Program-made: the position numbers and the translations under genes | Origin: Rhodospirillales bacterium | GTDB lineage: Bacteria; Pseudomonadota; Alphaproteobacteria; TMED109 | Length of the DNA stretch: 64,000 bases | Direction: 5' to 3' | NCBI GenBank assembly: GCA_028824295.1 | Contig: JAPPED010000008.1 | Span: 1 to 64,000, forward strand | Notes under the pieces: model-generated | Seen by the model: the letters and a program-made list of their open reading frames with translations, nothing else | Told to the model about the DNA's origin: nothing | Databases searched by the model: none | In this document: one piece after another, positions 18,460 to 26,593 of the stretch | Numbering within the stretch: the first letter of the stretch is position 1 | How the letters are laid out: each line of letters begins with the position of its first letter

Positions 18460-20008
18460 GGTGTGCGTCCGCTTTGGCTGCCGGCAAATCCAGTGACTCT
18501 TGGACTAACGGATCGTGGTTTAGGCCATCCGAGACACGCCTGCGGGCGTCATCAAGCGCCGTTCGCTGTGCCTTCGCCCGCGCAACCGCGTCGTCCTCGT
18601 CGTCGTAGAAATGGCGATGAAACGCGCGCTCGATTGCGTCGAAGAGCCCGAAGCGGCGCAGCATGGACTTGTATTTTTTCTCTACGGAAAGGAGCTCCCG
18701 CGTGAGCTGATAGTGCAGCTCGTCGCCGTCGCAAACTTCTGCAAGTGCCGACATCTCTGATCGCCCGAAAATCTGATTGTCGTCAAGACTGCGGCCGGGA
18801 TAACGTTGGCCGGTTTCATCCTCGTAGATGCGCGGCAGGTCGTCCTCAATCTCGTGTTTTTCGACGACCCAGATGCGCCGGATCTCCTCGAGTTCGGCGA
18901 GCGTGATCAGCGCTACGTCGCGCACCTCCGCAGGCCCGTTTTCTCGAATGTGCCGCTGGGTTGCGAGAACCTTCCTGAGCCAGTGTGATCGCACGTCCTG
19001 CTTGTAGGGCCCCGGGATCGGGCGGTTCTGATACAGCTGAACGGCGCCCGTCAGGCGCCGGAAATCCCGGAGGTGGCGATCCGTATCGACGGTCCGGGGC
19101 GGGTCGAGGTCGTTGCGCAACTCCAGCAGCGGGAGCATCCACTCCTTCTCCTCGTCGTTCTGGATCATCGCCTGCATCGACTTGTCCTTTTCGACCAGCG
19201 TGCACACCCAGCATCCGAAGCGGCTGTCCCCGCAGCTCGGCGTGGAGGTGTCCACGACCAGTGGGCATTCGCCATCGTCCGAGGCGCCCTGATACATGGT
19301 GAGAAGATCTTTGTTCCTGTATCCCCACGGGTTGGCGACCTGCATGAGGAACAGCCAGACGTCGTCGTTGCTCCAGCTTTCGAGGGGGGTGTAGACGAAG
19401 GAGTTGGGAAGTTTGCCGTTGGGACTCAGTTTTTCGCGTACGCGACGTTCCTCGTATTTCGTCATCAAAGCGGCCCGCTTGGTGCTCTCCGCCTTCCGAG
19501 TGCCAAGGATCAGGATTGCCTCGCCATGCCGCTGTACGATCGACGTGATGAACTGCGTGGACGGCATGATCTTGAGGCGCTCGGTGCACCAGCGAAATTT
19601 GGGGCGTGGTGCCGGATAACCGCGCCCGATCAGGTTGACCCAGAACGTGTTGGTGGTCTCGGGGGTGAGGCGGTGAGCCTTGATGGGGAGGTCTTGGGCT
19701 TCGGCCGCCGAGTTGATCTTTTCAAGAGAGCGAGACACCCAGAGGGCGACGATGGGATTCTCGACGAGCGTGTCGGTGCTGATGACATGTACCGGCTTGA
19801 CCCGCCGATCCTTCGGAAGCGCAGCCAGCGCAAGCCAGACAAGCTGCAATACGGCAGTCGAATCCTTGCCGCCGCTGTAACCGACCACCCAGGGAATTTG
19901 ATCGCTTTCGTAGAGCGCACAGACCTCGTCGAGGAGCGATCCAATAGAGCCCTTGAAGCCGATGTCATCGAAGGCGGAGGCCCGCCGCCGTGCTTTAGGT
20001 CTCGGCAT
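18446..20008 (-). CDS. dndC: DNA sulfur modification protein DndC (PAPS reductase-like)
   Basis: This 520-aa protein of the adenine nucleotide alpha hydrolase/PAPS reductase family activates the DNA phosphate with ATP and carries an iron-sulfur cluster. The PP-loop is VVGYSGGKDSTAV (SGGKDS at 45-50). Cysteines in SCGDSRFGCWVCT plus an upstream cysteine in RWCTERLK fit the cluster ligands. ATG 20008 is preferred over the upstream TTG at 20038, because the family N-terminus starts near here. The gene then overlaps dndB by 14 bp, as dndC overlaps dndD. The C-terminal region is rich in acidic and arginine residues, as usual. Confidence 0.93.
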   Translation of the reverse strand: MPRPKARRRASAFDDIGFKGSIGSLLDEVCALYESDQIPWVVGYSGGKDSTAVLQLVWLALAALPKDRRVKPVHVISTDTLVENPIVALWVSRSLEKINSAAEAQDLPIKAHRLTPETTNTFWVNLIGRGYPAPRPKFRWCTERLKIMPSTQFITSIVQRHGEAILILGTRKAESTKRAALMTKYEERRVREKLSPNGKLPNSFVYTPLESWSNDDVWLFLMQVANPWGYRNKDLLTMYQGASDDGECPLVVDTSTPSCGDSRFGCWVCTLVEKDKSMQAMIQNDEEKEWMLPLLELRNDLDPPRTVDTDRHLRDFRRLTGAVQLYQNRPIPGPYKQDVRSHWLRKVLATQRHIRENGPAEVRDVALITLAELEEIRRIWVVEKHEIEDDLPRIYEDETGQRYPGRSLDDNQIFGRSEMSALAEVCDGDELHYQLTRELLSVEKKYKSMLRRFGLFDAIERAFHRHFYDDEDDAVARAKAQRTALDDARRRVSDGLNHDPLVQESLDLPAAKADAHHDSR

Positions 20009-21098
20009 CGAGATCGCGCCGCCGGAAGGCGTCTTCAACCCGTTGCTCCTCGGGCGAGAGCGGCAGCCCTAGTTGGCACTTGATTGCGTTGGTTGTCAGC
20101 GTGACATTCTGTTGCGATTTCTGCACGCGACCACCAAGCAAGACGCGGCCTTCCCACAGTTCGCTGTTGGCCCGGCGCCAGTCAATGTCGGCAATCTTCG
20201 CTATCTCCGCTAGCCAGCGTTCCGGATACTGTCGGAACAGAGCGTTTCCCGCCCGGGCGAGTGCCTGGAGCACGACGCCGTTCGTGTGAACGTAATCGGA
20301 CCGGACCTCCCCGGAAGTGATCCGACCTGACCTGACGTACTCCCATTCGGTCATGTGGCCGGCGACCGCCTCCCAGAACTGGAGGGCCAGGTCCGCCGTC
20401 GTCTCAGGTTCGGCGATGTCCAGATTCTTGAGGAATTCCCCCGTGGCGTGATAGATCGCACTGAGTGTGAACAGGCGTCGTGAACGCTTCGACAGCGTGG
20501 TCTTTTCCATTTCCACGACATCCTTGAATACCGGTGACCTTGCGATCAGATCCTTGGCAAGATTCGCGGTAGCGTCGCGGTAGTCGTACAGGAGGCTGAG
20601 GGACGTGGAGGGACGGATCGCGTACCGGTTGAGGTCTGCAAACATTTGTTGGCAGCGTTGAAGCCCGGCGTCATGGAAGAAGACGACCGCAATCGTTTCC
20701 TCACCCAATTCCGGTCGCTGGTGGAGCGCCATCTCGATAGCCGCTCTCCTGTGCTGGCCGTCATTGATGATGAACCTGGCTTCCATCGGTATGTGCAGCC
20801 GCCCATTGCGGCTCGCTCCCCCGGCCGTTGACAGCTCCTCAAACTCCACATCACCGTCAATAGACGCCGTGATTGCGGAAAAGACGTAGTTGTCGTCGTT
20901 CTCGGTGATGTAGCGCGACATTTCGGGAACGCGTGCCTTGTTGAGATGCCGTTGTGCCCGGAGTTCCGGGACCAGTTCGTCCTCGTCAAAGAGGAAGAGC
21001 TTAGGTATGAGCCGCAGCGGGCACATAGAGGCGTAGTACTCTCGCCCTGCCTGAATTCCGCGAATCGCGGGAAATACGTACTCGAACTCAGTACTCAT
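19995..21098 (-). CDS. dndB: DNA sulfur modification protein DndB (DGQHR regulator)
   Basis: This 367-aa protein is the DndB regulator, which represses dnd transcription and tunes modification level. The DGQHR signature is at about 113-117 in INDGQHRRAAIEMAL, and FADLNRYAIRPSTSL further on is also typical. The start is placed at ATG 21098, not the upstream frame opening at 21158, because a strong GGAAGGGG ribosome site lies 4 nt before it and the family N-terminus (FPAIRGIQAG) begins right after. It is the first gene of the dndBCDE-dndA operon. A weak promoter lies at 21132-21159. Confidence 0.92.
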   Translation of the reverse strand: MSTEFEYVFPAIRGIQAGREYYASMCPLRLIPKLFLFDEDELVPELRAQRHLNKARVPEMSRYITENDDNYVFSAITASIDGDVEFEELSTAGGASRNGRLHIPMEARFIINDGQHRRAAIEMALHQRPELGEETIAVVFFHDAGLQRCQQMFADLNRYAIRPSTSLSLLYDYRDATANLAKDLIARSPVFKDVVEMEKTTLSKRSRRLFTLSAIYHATGEFLKNLDIAEPETTADLALQFWEAVAGHMTEWEYVRSGRITSGEVRSDYVHTNGVVLQALARAGNALFRQYPERWLAEIAKIADIDWRRANSELWEGRVLLGGRVQKSQQNVTLTTNAIKCQLGLPLSPEEQRVEDAFRRRDLDAET

Positions 21099-21131
21099 TA
21101 GCCCCTTCCATATGGTTGGAGATGCAAACAC

Positions 21132-21159
21132 GATATACATACCAAACAAACAGCGCAAA
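21132..21159 (-). promoter_or_regulatory. Possible dnd operon promoter
   Basis: On the minus strand, TTTGCG at 21159-21154 and TATATC at 21137-21132 are separated by 16 bp, 33 bp before the dndB start codon. The surrounding 40 bp are AT-richer than the neighbourhood. The match to sigma70 elements is only partial. The rest of 21160-21381 contains no gene. Confidence 0.3.
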
Positions 21160-21381
21160 CATTGCGGGCGATTGAAGCCGTGTGGAACAAATGTTCAAAG
21201 GGTCTCCAAGAGAGCAAATGAACCGCTGAGGTCTGCAAAGCGTAGGGTGTTGTTTGCGGTACGAGCTGCCCAAGGACCCATCGGTCTGCTTCCGTTCCGT
21301 GCCTCCGACTGACCGAGGGTCAGTACGGGGTGATCGCCGCACGCTGTTGGTCTGTGTTCGGAGCCACGGCCACAGAATTCG

Positions 21382-22065
21382 TCACGCCTTCCTGAGTACC
21401 CAGACGACCTTGCCGACCATGTGCACGTCCTGCGCGGGGACTGCGTAGGGCTCATAGAGCGGGTTGGCGGAGATCAGCCGGAGCTCGGCGGGGTCGCTGC
21501 CAGTGACGGCCTCGACCCGCTTGACGACGAGCCCGAGCCCGTCCCACAGCACGGCCAGCTCGCCGGTGGCGGGCGCGCGGGGCGAGACGTCGACGATGAG
21601 CCGGTCGCCCTCGCCGACCAGGGGCTCCATGGAGTCGCCCCTCGCCCGGAGGATGCGGAGGTTCTCCGGGGAGGCCCCGCCCTCGTGGCGAAGCATGGCC
21701 TCGGGGAGGCTCCAGCGCGCGACCTCCGGCGGATGGTCCTCGCCAATGGCCCCGCCCCCGGCTGCGGCAGCGACCTCGATCTCGGGAATATCCGCCAGCG
21801 GGGCACCGGCGGGAACTGCGGGCATGCCGCCGGCCGGCACCTCCGGTCCGGCCGGCTCGGCGGGCCACAGGTCGGACGGCGCGCAGCCGAGCAGGCCGGC
21901 CAGCACCTCGCGGTCGCGGCGCCGGAGGGTCGCGGGCGAGCCCCGCGTGAGGAACTGCTGGAGGTAGCTGGCGTTCCGTCCCATCGCGAGCGAGGCCTCG
22001 CGCATGGCGATCCCGTTCTGCCGCAACAGGTGCCGCACTGTCTCCCGCACGGGGTCGCGTTCCAT
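21382..22065 (-). CDS. S24-peptidase (LexA/CI-like) transcriptional repressor
   Basis: This 227-aa protein has an N-terminal HTH (MREASLAMGRNASYLQQFLTRG, about 21-42), a proline/glycine-rich linker and a C-terminal S24 peptidase domain. The catalytic serine is S145 in ARGDSMEPLVGEGD and the general base is K182 in LGLVVKRVEAV. A possible autocleavage Ala-Gly lies in the linker near 102-103. Such repressors keep prophages and ICEs silent and self-cleave with RecA after DNA damage. It is divergent from the tra operon across 92 bp, so it most likely represses transfer and possibly itself. Release by SOS is inferred from the intact Ser-Lys pair. Confidence 0.85.
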   Translation of the reverse strand: MERDPVRETVRHLLRQNGIAMREASLAMGRNASYLQQFLTRGSPATLRRRDREVLAGLLGCAPSDLWPAEPAGPEVPAGGMPAVPAGAPLADIPEIEVAAAAGGGAIGEDHPPEVARWSLPEAMLRHEGGASPENLRILRARGDSMEPLVGEGDRLIVDVSPRAPATGELAVLWDGLGLVVKRVEAVTGSDPAELRLISANPLYEPYAVPAQDVHMVGKVVWVLRKA

Positions 22066-22096
22066 TGCAGGCCTCCAGCCCTGTCACACCGGGCGT

Positions 22097-22146
22097 AGGA
22101 TAAATTCTTTCGATTTCCTTTGCAAGTCCGGTTTGATCCCTATACG
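22097..22146. promoter_or_regulatory. Divergent overlapping promoters, repressor / transfer operon
   Basis: The self-complementary TTGCAA at 22120-22125 can serve as -35 for both strands. On minus it is followed after 17 bp by TATCCT (22102-22097). On plus, TTTGCA/TTGCAA is followed after 15-16 bp by TATACG (22141-22146). The two promoters would compete for one polymerase, giving a built-in switch between repressor and transfer expression. No further operator repeats were recognised by eye. Confidence 0.45.
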
Positions 22147-22157
22147 TTCGCCCGCTC

Positions 22158-22580
22158 ATGGCGGAACTTTCGATATTCGTGCGCATGTCTGTCGAGGACT
22201 GGATGGCGCGAGAGAACGTGAGCGGGCGGCGCTTCGGCGAGGTCGCGGCCGGCGATCCGAGCCTGGTGGCGCAACTGCGCCGCGGCCGCTCGCTCCGTCT
22301 CCGGACCGCGGACCGGCTCCTCGCCTTTATGGGGATGGAGCCCGTCGGGGAGGCGTTCCGCCGCGAGGTGGAGGCCTTCCTGGCCGCGACCGGGCTCAAG
22401 GTTTCCCTGTTCGGCGAGCTGGCCGCGGGGGATCCGTCCTTCGTCGCCCGGCTCCGCCGGGGCGCCTCGCCGACGCTCGCGAAGGTGGACCGGGTGCGGG
22501 CCTGGATGGCCGCGTATTCGGACAACCGGGAGCGTGCCGCCGTGGCCTCACTCTTGCCCGGGCAGGCACCGACTCCGTGA
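22158..22580 (+). CDS. Protein with tandemly duplicated HTH-like unit
   Basis: This 140-aa protein consists mainly of two copies of one 47-residue unit (about 12-58 and 71-117). The cores are RFGEVAAGDPSLVAQLRRG and LFGELAAGDPSFVARLRRG. The unit resembles the small HTH found in phage-type regulators of high-GC proteobacteria, so the protein could bind a palindromic operator as a monomer. It is the first gene transcribed opposite the S24 repressor and precedes the AlpA-like gene by 16 bp. A role as Cro-like or activator protein controlling transfer is inferred from position. Confidence 0.65.
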   Translation: MAELSIFVRMSVEDWMARENVSGRRFGEVAAGDPSLVAQLRRGRSLRLRTADRLLAFMGMEPVGEAFRREVEAFLAATGLKVSLFGELAAGDPSFVARLRRGASPTLAKVDRVRAWMAAYSDNRERAAVASLLPGQAPTP

Positions 22581-22596
22581 AAAAGGAGAGCATTCC

Positions 22597-22824
22597 ATGA
22601 ACAACGAACGCCCGATCTATGTCGGGACCCGCGAAGCAGCGCACTTGCTGGGGATCAGCCCCAGAACCCTCGATCGCTATCGGATCAGCGGCGAGGGGCC
22701 GGTCTTCCACAAGTTTGGAAAGAGGGTGTGCTACGCCCGGACTGATCTGGAGGATTGGGCGGCGGCCCGGCGACGCAACTCGACGGCGGACGACGGCAGC
22801 GCGCTGGCAGGAGCGCCCCGGTGA
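22597..22824 (+). CDS. AlpA/MerR-type helix-turn-helix protein
   Basis: This 75-aa protein carries a winged HTH of the excisionase/AlpA class: YVGTREAAHLLGISPRTLDR then GPVFHKFGKRVCYARTDLEDW. Such proteins act as excisionases or regulators in ICEs. ATG 22597 is chosen for the AAAGGAGAG ribosome site 7 nt upstream. Its stop overlaps the GTG start of the pilin gene, placing it at the head of the transfer operon. Confidence 0.78.
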   Translation: MNNERPIYVGTREAAHLLGISPRTLDRYRISGEGPVFHKFGKRVCYARTDLEDWAAARRRNSTADDGSALAGAPR

Positions 22825-23162
22825 GCGGGCGTCGTACGGGCCCGGCAGGACCTGCAAATCGCCGGGAACGGGTTGTGCGGACCGCCATCCTCGCGGTCGT
22901 CGCGCTGTTCCTCGCGTGCCTCGGGATCGATCTCGCCTTCGCCACCACCGACACGACGTTCGACGCGCCGCTCGACACGGTGACCGACATGGTCTCGGGC
23001 ACCGGCGGCCAGCTGGCGGCGGCGCTCGCGGTCGGCGCGGCGCTCGTCGGATCGGTGCTGCGCTTCAACGCCATGCAGCTCATGGGTGCGGTCGGGGTGG
23101 GCGTCGCGGCCGGTGCCGGCACCGGGATCGTGACTGGTCTCGTCGGCACGGCGATCGTCTGA
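22821..23162 (+). CDS. Putative conjugative pilin (TraA-like)
   Basis: This small protein (113 aa from GTG 22821) has a basic N-terminus, a signal-like hydrophobic segment (TAILAVVALFLACLGIDLAFA) and two further hydrophobic stretches split by a short polar turn (about 60-75 and 85-113). That is the layout of F-type prepilins. Its position directly before traL matches F-type operons, where traA precedes traL. Sequence identity to F pilin is not evident, as is normal for pilins. GTG overlaps the preceding stop as GTGA. Confidence 0.65.
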   Translation: MSGRRTGPAGPANRRERVVRTAILAVVALFLACLGIDLAFATTDTTFDAPLDTVTDMVSGTGGQLAAALAVGAALVGSVLRFNAMQLMGAVGVGVAAGAGTGIVTGLVGTAIV

Positions 23163-23172
23163 AATCGCTGCC

Positions 23173-23466
23173 GTGGCCGACCCCGCCCGCCATGCCATCC
23201 CCCGCCGGCTCGACGACCCCGAGCGGTGGCTGTTCTGGACCGTCGACGAGGCGGCGGTGCTGATGGGCCCGGCGCTCCTCGGCCTCGCGGCCAACGCCTT
23301 CGTGCCGGGCCTCGTCGCAGGGGTCGGCGGCTGGCTGCTGCTCCGCCGCGTCAAGCGGGGCGGCGGCGCGAACATCGCTCGCTACGCGCTCTACTGGTTT
23401 CTCCCGGATTTCGTGCTCCGCCTGAAGGCGACGCCGCCGAGCCATGTGCGCCGGCTCATCGGGTAG
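23173..23466 (+). CDS. traL: Type IV conjugative transfer protein TraL
   Basis: This 97-aa inner-membrane protein, a VirB3-like component, matches TraL: N-terminal PRRLDDPERWLFWTVDEAAVL, two close membrane segments (about 29-60) and a tail YALYWFLPDFVLRLKATPPSHVRRLIG. It helps assemble the F-type pilus. GTG 23173 is the likely start, 10 bp after the pilin stop. Confidence 0.88.
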   Translation: MADPARHAIPRRLDDPERWLFWTVDEAAVLMGPALLGLAANAFVPGLVAGVGGWLLLRRVKRGGGANIARYALYWFLPDFVLRLKATPPSHVRRLIG

Positions 23467-23473
23467 GGCGGCC

Positions 23474-24022
23474 GTGCGACGCGACGTGCTGGAGACCGGG
23501 CTCCGCCGCGCCCGCGATGCGCGGGTGGCGCTGGCTGCCCTCCTGTTGCTTTCGATGCTTGCCAACCTTGCGCTCGGGGTCGGGCTCGCCGGGCGCGAAT
23601 CGGTGACCGTGCTGGTACCCGCGGTGACGGGGCCGGCCTGGGAGGTCGGCGCCGGGCGCGCCGGGCAGCGGTACCTCGAGGACATGGCGCGGACGGCTGC
23701 GGTGACGCTGCTGTCGCTCACGCCGGAGAACGCGGAGCACGTCCGCGAGGCGGCCGCCCGCCTGAGCCACCCGTCGGCGCGGGGCGCGATCAGCGCCTGG
23801 GTCGCGGCCGAGGCCCGGCGCATGGCCGGGCGCGACCTGGCCGCGGCCTTCTACCCGAAGCGGATCGAAGCGGACGCGGAAGGCCTCACCGTCGACGTCG
23901 AGGGCGAGCTCGCGACCTGGATCGGGCGCGAGGAGTCCGCGCGCGAGGACAAGCACTACCGCCTCACGTTCCGCCTGGATGCCGGACGGTTGGGCCTGGT
24001 GCGCTTCGAGGAGATGAAGTGA
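23474..24022 (+). CDS. traE: Type IV conjugative transfer protein TraE
   Basis: This 182-aa VirB8-like pilus assembly protein has an N-terminal membrane anchor (about 20-40) and a periplasmic domain with RYLEDMARTAAVTLLSLTPENAE and AFYPKRIEADAEGLTVDVEGELATWIG, typical of TraE. GTG at 23474 is preceded by an AGGGCGG stretch. It overlaps traK at TGATG. Confidence 0.85.
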   Translation: MRRDVLETGLRRARDARVALAALLLLSMLANLALGVGLAGRESVTVLVPAVTGPAWEVGAGRAGQRYLEDMARTAAVTLLSLTPENAEHVREAAARLSHPSARGAISAWVAAEARRMAGRDLAAAFYPKRIEADAEGLTVDVEGELATWIGREESAREDKHYRLTFRLDAGRLGLVRFEEMK

Positions 24023-24798
24023 TGAACATGTACCGAGACCCGGTGGAACCGCCATCCGAAGAATGTGCCGCCCCCCGCACGTCCGCGCTCGTGGCGGCGT
24101 GCCTGGTGGCCGTCCTCCTGCCCGCGCCGGCCGCGGCCATCCAGACCCTGGATGCGGCGGACCACGCCGAGCTCGAGGCGGCGATCTCCGCCACAGGTGT
24201 GAGCCGCGTGGCCCTGGCCGACGATCGCATCCGCCGCGTCATCCGGAGCCCGGGCGGGTTCGACGTCGAGCACGATGCCGCCTCGGGCGACCTGTATCTC
24301 CGCCCGCCGGAGGGGCAGGGGCCGGATGCCGATCCCGGGACGGCGCTGCCGATCACGCTGTTCCTCGGCACCGAGCGGGGCTTCACCTATCGCCTCACCC
24401 TGACTCCCGACGCCCGTCCTTCGGCCCAGGTGCTGATCCGGAACGCCGCTGCGGCTTCCGGTCCGGCGAACCAGGCACACGGGGGCGCTCGGCGCGGCGC
24501 CCGCGTCGCGGAGCTGGTCCGGCTGGTCCAGGCCGCGGCGCGCCACGAGTTCCTGCCCGGTTACCTGGTTGAGGCCGCCCCGTCGCGGCGTGGTCTCCGC
24601 ATCATCGAAACCTGGCGCGGTACGCGGTACGTGGCGCATGTGCTGCAGGCCGGTCGGGACATTGACGCGGCGACCCTTGCCGAGCGGTTCGGGACCGGCG
24701 TTGCCGCGGTCTGGGTGGCCGCCGCGCGGGACCGGGTGCCGCAGGAACGCACGGCGGTCGTCGTGACGGAGCCTGCCCGGGTTGGAATCGCCCGATGA
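24022..24798 (+). CDS. traK: Type-F conjugative transfer protein TraK (secretin-like)
   Basis: This 258-aa periplasmic/outer-membrane ring component is analogous to VirB9 and part of the core complex with TraB and TraV. It has a signal peptide (VAACLVAVLLPAPAAA, about 25-40) followed by beta-rich sequence with GDLYLRPPEG and ITLFLGTERGFTYRLTLTP, as in TraK. ATG 24022 sits 8 nt after GAGGAG; GTG 24019 is also possible. It overlaps traB by 4 bp. Confidence 0.82.
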   Translation: MNMYRDPVEPPSEECAAPRTSALVAACLVAVLLPAPAAAIQTLDAADHAELEAAISATGVSRVALADDRIRRVIRSPGGFDVEHDAASGDLYLRPPEGQGPDADPGTALPITLFLGTERGFTYRLTLTPDARPSAQVLIRNAAAASGPANQAHGGARRGARVAELVRLVQAAARHEFLPGYLVEAAPSRRGLRIIETWRGTRYVAHVLQAGRDIDAATLAERFGTGVAAVWVAAARDRVPQERTAVVVTEPARVGIAR

Positions 24799-26054
24799 GT
24801 GCGGCCGGGAGCGACGCCCGCGCGCACGCGGTCGATGCCGATGCCGGGGGCGTGCGCCGTCGTCAACTGCTGGTCTTCTCCGTCCTCACCGCAGCGCTCC
24901 TCGTGGCGCTCGCGCTGTGGCTCGGGCTGGGCAGCGGCAAGGCACCGCCTGTTTCGCCCAGCATCGATGCCGAGCTCGCTGGCCCGGACACCGCCGAGGA
25001 GGCGTGGACGCGGCGCTCCGAAGCGCGGATCGGGACGATCGAGGCCCGCCTCCGCGAGATGGAGACCGACGCGCGGCGCTTGGGTGCCGAGAACGAGCGG
25101 CTCCGCGAGAAGCTCGCCGTCGACGCGGCGGACGCGCGCGCGGTGATCGACCGCCAGGCCGCGATGATCGACGACCTGGAGCAGTTCGTGTCCGAGGGGC
25201 TGCCCGCGGTCGCGGTCCCCGGGGAGACGCCGATGTTCCCGGGCGCGGCGGGCGACCCGGCGCACGGTCCCGGCGACGGGCTCCCGCTCGTGGCGCCTCC
25301 GGCACCGCTGATCGAAACCTTCGAGCTGGACGATCCGTCCCCGGGCGCTTCGGCGATCGAGGCCTGGAAGCCGCTTTCCACGTGGCTCCCCGCCGGGAGT
25401 CACGCCGAGGCGGTCGTGCTCGCGGGCGTCGACGCCTCGGCCGGCATCTCCTCCCAGGGCGATCCGCGGCCGCTCCTGCTGCGCCTGATCGGGCCGGCCT
25501 GGACCGCGGCCGCGGACGGTTCCGCGCTCCAGGTCGACGTCGCGGGCTGCACCGTGACGGGCGCGGCGCACGGCGACTTGTCGTCGGAGAAGGTGTACGC
25601 GCGGCTCCGCACGTTGACCTGCGCTGGGCCCGAGCCCGGGAGCGTGATCGAGACGGAGGTCGCGGGATTCATCGCGGGCTCCGGCAAGACCGGCGTGCGC
25701 GGGCCGGTCGTGAGCCGCGAGGGCGCGCTGGTCCAGAAGGCGTTCCTCGCGGGGCTCGTGTCCGGCGCCGGGCAGGGGGCCGCGCAGGCGTTCCAGCCGC
25801 AGGCCGTCGCGACCGGCGGCGGTGACGCGGCGGTCGCCAACACCGGCCTCATGGACATCGGTCGGGCCGGCCTCGGGGCCGGCGCGGCGTCGGCCGGACA
25901 GAAGGTGGCCGACTACCTGATCCGCCGGGCCGAGCAGTACCAGCCGGTCATCCAGCTGCGTTCGGGCACACGCGTAAGCGTGGTGTTTCTGGAGGGTGCG
26001 CGCCTCGACGGCGGGCTGCTCGACGGTCAACGCAACACGGGAGAAATCGAATGA
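24795..26054 (+). CDS. traB: Type IV secretion core protein TraB (VirB10-like)
   Basis: This 419-aa inner-membrane protein spans the periplasm and links both membranes. It has one N-terminal transmembrane helix (about 27-46), a coiled coil (about 70-130) and a proline-rich stretch. The C-terminal beta-barrel domain shows WLPAGSHAEAVVLAGVDA, PLLLRLIGPAW, GEL-like cysteine pairs and VVSREGALVQKAFLAGLVSG, typical of TraB/TrhB. It ends overlapping traV by 4 bp. Confidence 0.88.
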   Translation: MSAAGSDARAHAVDADAGGVRRRQLLVFSVLTAALLVALALWLGLGSGKAPPVSPSIDAELAGPDTAEEAWTRRSEARIGTIEARLREMETDARRLGAENERLREKLAVDAADARAVIDRQAAMIDDLEQFVSEGLPAVAVPGETPMFPGAAGDPAHGPGDGLPLVAPPAPLIETFELDDPSPGASAIEAWKPLSTWLPAGSHAEAVVLAGVDASAGISSQGDPRPLLLRLIGPAWTAAADGSALQVDVAGCTVTGAAHGDLSSEKVYARLRTLTCAGPEPGSVIETEVAGFIAGSGKTGVRGPVVSREGALVQKAFLAGLVSGAGQGAAQAFQPQAVATGGGDAAVANTGLMDIGRAGLGAGAASAGQKVADYLIRRAEQYQPVIQLRSGTRVSVVFLEGARLDGGLLDGQRNTGEIE

Positions 26055-26593
26055 AGACGACGATGACGCGGTCACTCAACGCGGGTCTGGCTGCAGCGGC
26101 AATGGTGCTGCTGGCCGGCTGCTCGGCCACCCATGTCGGCGAATCGTGGCAGTGCCCGCTGGCGCAGGGAACCTCGTGCACGAGCATCGCCGAGGCAGAT
26201 CCCGCTGTGCCTGCCGCCGCCGCCCGTTCGGCTGTCCTGTTCGGCGAGCCGCTGCACGGGGCTCGCCACCCGGCGGGCGAGGTGCTGCCGGGCGGACCGA
26301 GCGGTCGCGGTGAAGCGTGCAACCGTGATTGCGGGCCGCTTGCCTGGCTCACGGAGTTGTTCACGGGCGACACCGGCAACGATCCGGCCCCGCTCCCGCC
26401 GGAAGCGCACACAACGGCCGCGGCAGCTGAACCTGCCGCGCCCGACTCCGCGATCACGGCCGACGATTCCCTCCGCGTGCCCGAGGTGCTGGGCCGCATC
26501 TGGATTGCACCCTTCGTCGACGCGGAAGGGATCTACCGCGAGGCCCACTGGGTGCGTGTGGTGCTGGAACCGGCCGGCTGGAAGCTGCCGTGA
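26051..26593 (+). CDS. traV: Type IV conjugative transfer lipoprotein TraV
   Basis: This 180-aa outer-membrane lipoprotein has a signal peptide ending in lipobox LLAGC (cysteine about 23). It is followed by WQCPLAQGTSCTSIAEAD, the conserved cysteine-rich start of TraV. The C-terminus has VLGRIWIAPFVDAEGIYREAHWVRVVL, also family-typical. It anchors the core complex with TraK. The middle is low complexity. The stop overlaps the GTG of traC. Confidence 0.85.
   Translation: MKTTMTRSLNAGLAAAAMVLLAGCSATHVGESWQCPLAQGTSCTSIAEADPAVPAAAARSAVLFGEPLHGARHPAGEVLPGGPSGRGEACNRDCGPLAWLTELFTGDTGNDPAPLPPEAHTTAAAAEPAAPDSAITADDSLRVPEVLGRIWIAPFVDAEGIYREAHWVRVVLEPAGWKLP

Noticed and set aside
6770-21098. Possible 7-deazaguanine (dpd) or DISARM/BREX island
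   Set aside because: dndBCDE and dndA are all present and intact, and no DpdA, BrxC, PglZ or DrmA-type protein was seen.
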